A DNA stretch of 63,021 nucleotides from an uncultured Clostridium sp. (GTDB lineage Bacteria > Bacillota > Clostridia > TANB77 > CAG-508): the NCBI GenBank assembly GCA_946409935.1, contig CAMJYG010000003.1, forward strand, positions 1 through 63,021, read 5' to 3'. The notes under the pieces were generated by a model, which worked only from the letters and a program-made list of their open reading frames with translations, was not told where the DNA came from and did not search any database. Shown one piece after another: positions 59,355-63,021 of the stretch. Within the stretch, counting starts at the first letter, position 1. The number at the start of each line of letters is the position of its first letter. Position numbers and translations under genes: made by a program.

Positions 59355-59801
59355 TTACTTTCCTATTGTATTAAAAAAATGTTTAAACCATTTTATAATT
59401 TTTGTAAAAATCGAATCTTTATCATCTAATATAACAATAGATTTTTCATCTATTGTTAATTTTCTGTTCTTATCTTTAAATATACTATTTGAATTATATT
59501 TTTTATTTTTTTCATGTTCTAGGTTTTGTTGGTTTTGTTTTAATAAATTTTCTAAAATTTCTTTTTGTCTTTGAGTTGCAAAATAATCTCTAAATAAAGA
59601 AATTAAAATTGAATTTGCTTCTTTAGAAATATTTTGATTTAATAAATCCATTTTAGGATCAATCTTATATATATAATCTTTATCCATATTATTTTTAAAA
59701 AATTCTATTTTTTCAATGGGTATTTTAGAATATTCTTCTTTTGGAAAATAACTTATTATTTCAATAACTTCGTTATAAGCTCTAGTATATTTATTTGCCA
59801 T
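59355..59801 (-). CDS. Unknown small charged protein
   Basis: The 148-residue soluble protein is Lys/Asn-rich with helical segments (RDYFATQRQKEILENLLKQN, about 70-90). No family is recognised. It begins two bases after the stop of the larger minus-strand gene upstream, so the pair is translationally coupled. A possible ribosome site, AAAGGGA, lies inside the end of that gene. Confidence 0.7.
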   Translation of the reverse strand: MANKYTRAYNEVIEIISYFPKEEYSKIPIEKIEFFKNNMDKDYIYKIDPKMDLLNQNISKEANSILISLFRDYFATQRQKEILENLLKQNQQNLEHEKNKKYNSNSIFKDKNRKLTIDEKSIVILDDKDSIFTKIIKWFKHFFNTIGK

Positions 59802-59803
59802 AT

Positions 59804-61178
59804 TTAAAATCCCTTTCTAAAATCTTCTTTTGTTGTGGATGTTTGAAGTTGTTCAGCATAATCTGATTTATTTACATCTTCAAATGTTACTCCATTATTT
59901 AGCGCATTTTTAACAACAGATTCCATAGTTATTTTTCCGTTCATTTTTTCCATATTCATTATTATCTCTTTATCACTTAATGCTTTTTCTGCTTTTTGAG
60001 CTTCTTCTGGTGAAAAATATTGATAACCATCTACATATAATGAAATTTTATTTTGAGTTGTATCTGTACAATACATATTTATTGCATCGAACGTTTTTTC
60101 TAAGCGTTCTCTTACTTTCATTGTATCATTTTTAGCACTCTCTAAATATACTCTGTTTTTTAGTTGAGTATCATAACTCTCATCTATTTGATCTAATAGT
60201 TGAGCTTCAAATTGAGAAATTTTTCTTGCTCCACCATAATTTAAATTATCATCTATTTCTTTTTGTAATTCTCTCAATTTTTTTCCTTCTGAAGCTTGTT
60301 GCATAATATCATTAAAGTCGCTGGTAAGCTGACCGAGCTGTTATTGGTATAAAACTATAACTTTGAGAATTCAATATAGAATTTTCTAATGCTTTACTTA
60401 ACGCACTTGACAAACATGCTGACATAGCCTTTCCAGAAAATATATATTTTTTTAAGCTATGATCTCCATCTCCGTTAAATAAATATGCAATTTCATTATT
60501 TGAATATTCAAAACTACTTTCTCCAATTTTGGATTCTTGAACTTTTTTTCTTTGACTTAAAGTAACATTATCATTCACTTCTGAATCATTAATATCATTA
60601 AATGAAATGCAAGTTGACTTTTGTGTACCTCTTAATAGATTTGTTGAAAATGGAAACATACACATTTGAGATTGAATTTTTTCACATTCCTCATCAGTAT
60701 ATCCTAACTCTTGCATTAGACTTAGCATTTTTTTTTCGATGTTTTGAATCACTGAAGCTCCAGAACAATAACTCATCATATTAACATTTCTCATATTTTT
60801 CATTGCTTGGATACAATCTATTTTTGTTCCTTTATTGGAAACTAAGGGTAAAAAATACTGAGTTATAAAGGCTTCAATTCTCTCATCTTCTGTCATTTTA
60901 CTACCTAGATTATTACTAGATAACTGTAACATTGACAAAAATTTAACTGGAAAATCATTTAAAATAAAACCCGCATTTATATTTCCACGTATTCTCATTC
61001 TTGCCATTTCCATACATCGTTTTGTAGTTCCAAAAACATTTTGTTCAATACCTATGTCACCAGCTGAAATACATAACAAACAAGGTCCATCTAAAAATGG
61101 ATTTTCTTTTTTGTCTAATTCCCTTTGACCATATAAATTTTGTTGACTTTTTGGTATTGCTTCATATAATTTATACAT
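59804..61178 (-). CDS. Unknown 457-residue protein, one CGG +1 shift
   Basis: Two frames (61178-60312 and 60304-59804) join when one C is skipped at 60335. The N-terminal part (GPCLLCISAGDIGIEQNVFG, RGNINAGFILNDF) looks globular. A Ser-rich region with YLFNGDGDHSLKKYIFSGKAM comes next. After the shift come helical segments (ASEGKKLRELQKEIDDN, KNRVYLESAKNDTMKVRERLEKTFDAINMY). No family is recognised. AGGAGGTAATA precedes the ATG on the minus strand. This is the only broken gene on the minus strand and the only site with GGT instead of GGA. Confidence 0.78.
60332..60335 (-). other. CGGT +1 frameshift site 8 (minus-strand gene)
   Basis: Read on the minus strand, in-frame CGG is codon 282, after GCT. 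Skipping C gives I-T-A-G-Q-L-T-S-D-F-N-D-I-M and joins the frame ending at 59804. Frame 0 stops at 60314-60312. It proves that the signal follows the coding strand rather than the sequenced strand. Confidence 0.82.
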
Positions 61179-61714
61179 ATATTACCTCCTTTTGTATTTT
61201 TGATATAATATTTAAAATATATTATCTTTATTATATATAAAGCCTACAAAAAAAACAATATATTTAACAGAAATGACACATTAATTCAATAAACGTAATA
61301 ATTTTGCAAAGTTTTTAAATTATTGAAAATTCACACTCGTTCATGAAAAGAAAAAGGATATGTAGATGTTATTTTAAAATATAAAATAGATACTAAAGAA
61401 ATTATAGAAAGTTTGGTATAACATAAAAAAATTACGAAAAAGTTCTGCAAACGGAAAAAATTCGTAATGAAAAACAATATTATTCTTAAAAAGTGTCGAA
61501 CAAAATGGTTAAAAAGTGTCGACTGAAAAATTTGAAAACATATAAAATACTCAAAATTTGCACAACAAAATAGTCAAAAAATGCACAATACATATTCAAT
61601 AAATTTATAAAACTCCAATAACATTTGACAAATAGCGAAAAAATACTAAAATATTACTAGAATATGAATAAAATGAAAAAATAATCATAAAATAGTAATA
61701 AAGAGGTGAAAAAA
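61179..61714 (+). promoter_or_regulatory. Gap with hairpin and 23-base phased repeats
   Basis: No gene is seen. A hairpin at 61431-61468 (ATTACGAA / TTCGTAAT arms) recurs at 62578-62615. Two direct copies of AAAAAGTGTCGA start at 61488 and 61511. A related pair AAAATTTGCACAA / AAAAAATGCACAA starts near 61553 and 61575. The 22-23-base spacing suggests protein binding on one DNA face (operators or iterons). Confidence 0.55.
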
Positions 61715-62362
61715 ATGAATTGCTATAATATGGTGTTAGAATATATAAATAAGAATGAAAAAGGAATACCAATTTTTATTGAAGAAATCAAAGAATACAT
61801 TATTAAATTCTATAATGAAAAAGATAAAGAAAAGGTTTTTAATAATGTTAAAGCAATTTTAAATAGAATGAATAAAGAAGGTATTATAGAAACAGCATAT
61901 AAAGGTATTTATTATATTCCGAATGAAAACATATTTGGAAAGATGCTATTAGGAAATAGACAAATTATTCAATATAAATATATAATGGACAAAGATGGAA
62001 ATATTAAAGGATATGTTACTGGAGCAAAACTTTTTAATGAGGCTCACTTAACTACACAAGTTCCAAACATTATAGATATTGCAACAAATGAATGTAAGAA
62101 CTTTAATAAATATGAAAACAAAAACCTAAATGTTATAATTAGAAAACCAAAAATCGAGATAAACAATGTGAATTATAAGTATCTACAATTATTTGACTTA
62201 ATAGAGAACAAAGACAATATAGGAATTGAAGTAGATAATCCAGATGAAATAATCTATAATTTCATTGAAGAAAACAATTTAGATTTTGAAAAGATAATTA
62301 AATATGCTATGGATACAAAAAGTAGAACTGTTATTAATAAAATACTTGTCCTAGCAAGATAG
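61715..62362 (+). CDS. DUF6088/AbiEi-like antitoxin-type protein
   Basis: The 215-residue protein has an N-terminal winged-helix (residues about 1-60, VLEYINKNEKGIPIFIEEIK, LNRMNKEGIIETAYKGIYYI). A middle domain follows (GYVTGAKLFNEAHLTTQVPNIIDIATN) resembling DUF6088 and AbiEi antitoxin-like regulators. AbiEi proteins repress their own operon and counter a nucleotidyltransferase toxin (AbiEii); no such toxin follows before a separately promoted Fic gene. The ATG 61715 follows AAAGAGGTGAAAAA. Confidence 0.7.
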   Translation: MNCYNMVLEYINKNEKGIPIFIEEIKEYIIKFYNEKDKEKVFNNVKAILNRMNKEGIIETAYKGIYYIPNENIFGKMLLGNRQIIQYKYIMDKDGNIKGYVTGAKLFNEAHLTTQVPNIIDIATNECKNFNKYENKNLNVIIRKPKIEINNVNYKYLQLFDLIENKDNIGIEVDNPDEIIYNFIEENNLDFEKIIKYAMDTKSRTVINKILVLAR

Positions 62363-62577
62363 GTTTACAGTTAAAAAATAATTGGACAATTTCGTTTTTA
62401 AACTTCACATCAGCAATCCTCAACGTGCAAAAAGCACGCCTGCGGTTGCTTCGCTTGTTTGCCTAGAAATTGCCTCAATTCTTTGCGAGCAGGAAGTGAT
62501 TACAAACAACAATACACCTATAAAATATTGATACTCTTAATTTAGCTGTTAGCGAGGAACGGCAAGCATTAAAAATG

Positions 62578-62615
62578 ATTACGAAAAATTTCCGTAAACG
62601 GAAAAAATTCGTAAT
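62578..62615 (+). repeat. Hairpin repeat, second copy
   Basis: ATTACGAAAAATTTCCGT / ACGGAAAAAATTCGTAAT: a near-copy of 61431-61468. The two copies flank the DUF6088-like gene in the same orientation. The rest of 62363-62577 holds small GC-richer hairpins (GTGC / GCAC at about 62427) and no gene. Confidence 0.65.
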
Positions 62616-62642
62616 GAACATATTTGAATCTGCATATAACGC

Positions 62643-62682
62643 TTGACTATCTGCACATAAAATAATAAAATATATGCAGATA
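62643..62682 (+). promoter_or_regulatory. Fic-gene promoter with inverted-repeat operator
   Basis: TTGACT (62643-62648), 17 bases, TAAAAT (62666-62671). A perfect 8-base inverted repeat, TATCTGCA at 62648-62655 and TGCAGATA at 62675-62682, brackets the -10 region. Further TATATGCA motifs follow at 62692. Confidence 0.6.
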
Positions 62683-62738
62683 AAGAAAGGATATATGCAT
62701 ATAAAATTTAAAATAATATGCAGAAAGTGAGAATTAGA

Positions 62739-63021
62739 ATGAAAAAATTTGATTATTCTTTTTTAGATAATGGATTATTACCTGCTAATTTAATAAATAT
62801 AACAGGAACAATTTATTCATTAAAAATGGGAGCAAAAATTAGACAGGATGAATATGAAAAGATATTTACAGAATTAGAGAAAATAGCTATTGTCCAATCT
62901 GTTAAAAGTTCAAATGCTATAGAGGGAATTGTAACTAGCGATGAGCGTATAGAAGAAATAGTAAACCAAAATAGTAAACCATTAAATCATAATGAAAATG
63001 AAATTGCAGGATATAGAGATG
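62739..63021 (+). CDS. Fic-family protein, N-terminal part (cut by window end)
   Basis: The first 94 residues show the N-terminal helical domain of Fic AMP-transferases with the inhibitory helix motif SSNAIEG ([S/T]xxxE[G/N]), whose Glu blocks ATP binding. GYRD at the end is the usual lead-in to the Fic core. The catalytic HxFx(D/E)GNGR motif lies beyond the window. The start ATG 62739 is chosen; an in-frame ATG at 62718 is possible. Ribosome sites are weak for both. Confidence 0.85.
   Translation, partial: MKKFDYSFLDNGLLPANLINITGTIYSLKMGAKIRQDEYEKIFTELEKIAIVQSVKSSNAIEGIVTSDERIEEIVNQNSKPLNHNENEIAGYRD

Noticed and set aside
59275-59574. Plus-strand frame over the repeat and the end of the minus-strand gene
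   Set aside because: It starts in repeat DNA and is antisense to a coupled gene pair; no ribosome site.
165-61178. The eight frame breaks as sequencing or assembly errors
   Set aside because: Typical errors change homopolymer length and fall in any phase and strand. Here the same C is added before an in-phase GG on the coding strand in both gene orientations, and homopolymers nearby are intact. Raw reads would still be the final test.
165-61178. The broken genes as pseudogenes
   Set aside because: Each has exactly the same type of lesion, no other stops or deletions, and full family length after correction. Random decay would give mixed lesions.
165-61178. CGG reassigned to another amino acid (as known for Trp or Gln in some Bacillota)
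   Set aside because: Reading CGG as any single amino acid keeps frame 0, which meets a stop within 3-22 codons at every site and loses the conserved downstream motifs.

Overview
The window is a very AT-rich stretch of a low-GC Gram-positive genome, most likely an uncultured anaerobic Clostridia (Bacillota) of the gut type. Supporting signs are strong AAAGGAGG-type ribosome binding sites, TTGACA-17-TATAAT promoters, a YtaF-like protein, a CwlD-like amidase, a type-IV-pilin-like protein with Ig-like domains, AAA-ATPase/PD-(D/E)XK genes, and a cyclic-di-GMP-I riboswitch. No RNA operon, tRNA, CRISPR array or complete prophage was seen.

The most important observation concerns reading frames. Eight sites in seven genes carry one extra C immediately before a glycine codon, so the in-frame codon is CGG and the frame resumes at the overlapping GGA (seven times) or GGT (once). 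The genes are mfd (two sites), a pilin-like protein, hicA, a VWA/TerY-like protein, a small secreted protein, a 2750-residue cyclic-glucan-synthase-like protein, and a minus-strand gene of unknown function. By eye on both strands, these eight are the only in-frame CGG codons in the window. Many CGG trinucleotides in the other two phases cause no break, and I found no frame break without CGG. The simplest reading is that CGG has been lost as an arginine codon and is a +1 frameshift (or CGGN four-base) signal decoded as glycine.

Layout. 0-12 kb: mfd, two SPOUT rRNA/tRNA methyltransferases, an Rpn-like nuclease, an Xre regulator, a coiled-coil protein and smc. 12-17 kb: ytaF-like, two small unknown genes and a SERCA-type Ca2+ ATPase. 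17-24 kb: accessory genes (DUF234-type ATPase, Xre repressor with operators, pilin-like surface protein, AAA/PD-DEXK protein, tyrosine recombinase). 24-29 kb: rpsF-ssb-rpsR, hicAB, two membrane proteins and a GGDEF protein.

29-47 kb: a large Ter stress-response locus led by a consensus promoter. It holds a YceG-like protein, TelA, two TerD, an HpcH/CitE-like aldolase, a PRTase-TRSP protein, two HAD phosphatases, two tandem StiP/PELOTA proteins, a VWA protein, an AIM24 protein and a PMCA-type Ca2+ ATPase. By the published model for such loci, the enzymes make a nucleoside-like metabolite while the TerD/TelA/VWA proteins form a Ca2+-linked membrane complex.

47-63 kb: CwlD-like amidase, MNT-type nucleotidyltransferase, a c-di-GMP riboswitch with its membrane protein, two exported or membrane proteins, the giant glucan synthase, two minus-strand unknown genes, a DUF6088/AbiEi-like gene and the start of a Fic gene. 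Intergenic spaces are filled with families of long nested palindromes, some nearly or fully identical between loci. All functional names come from motif recognition without database searches.
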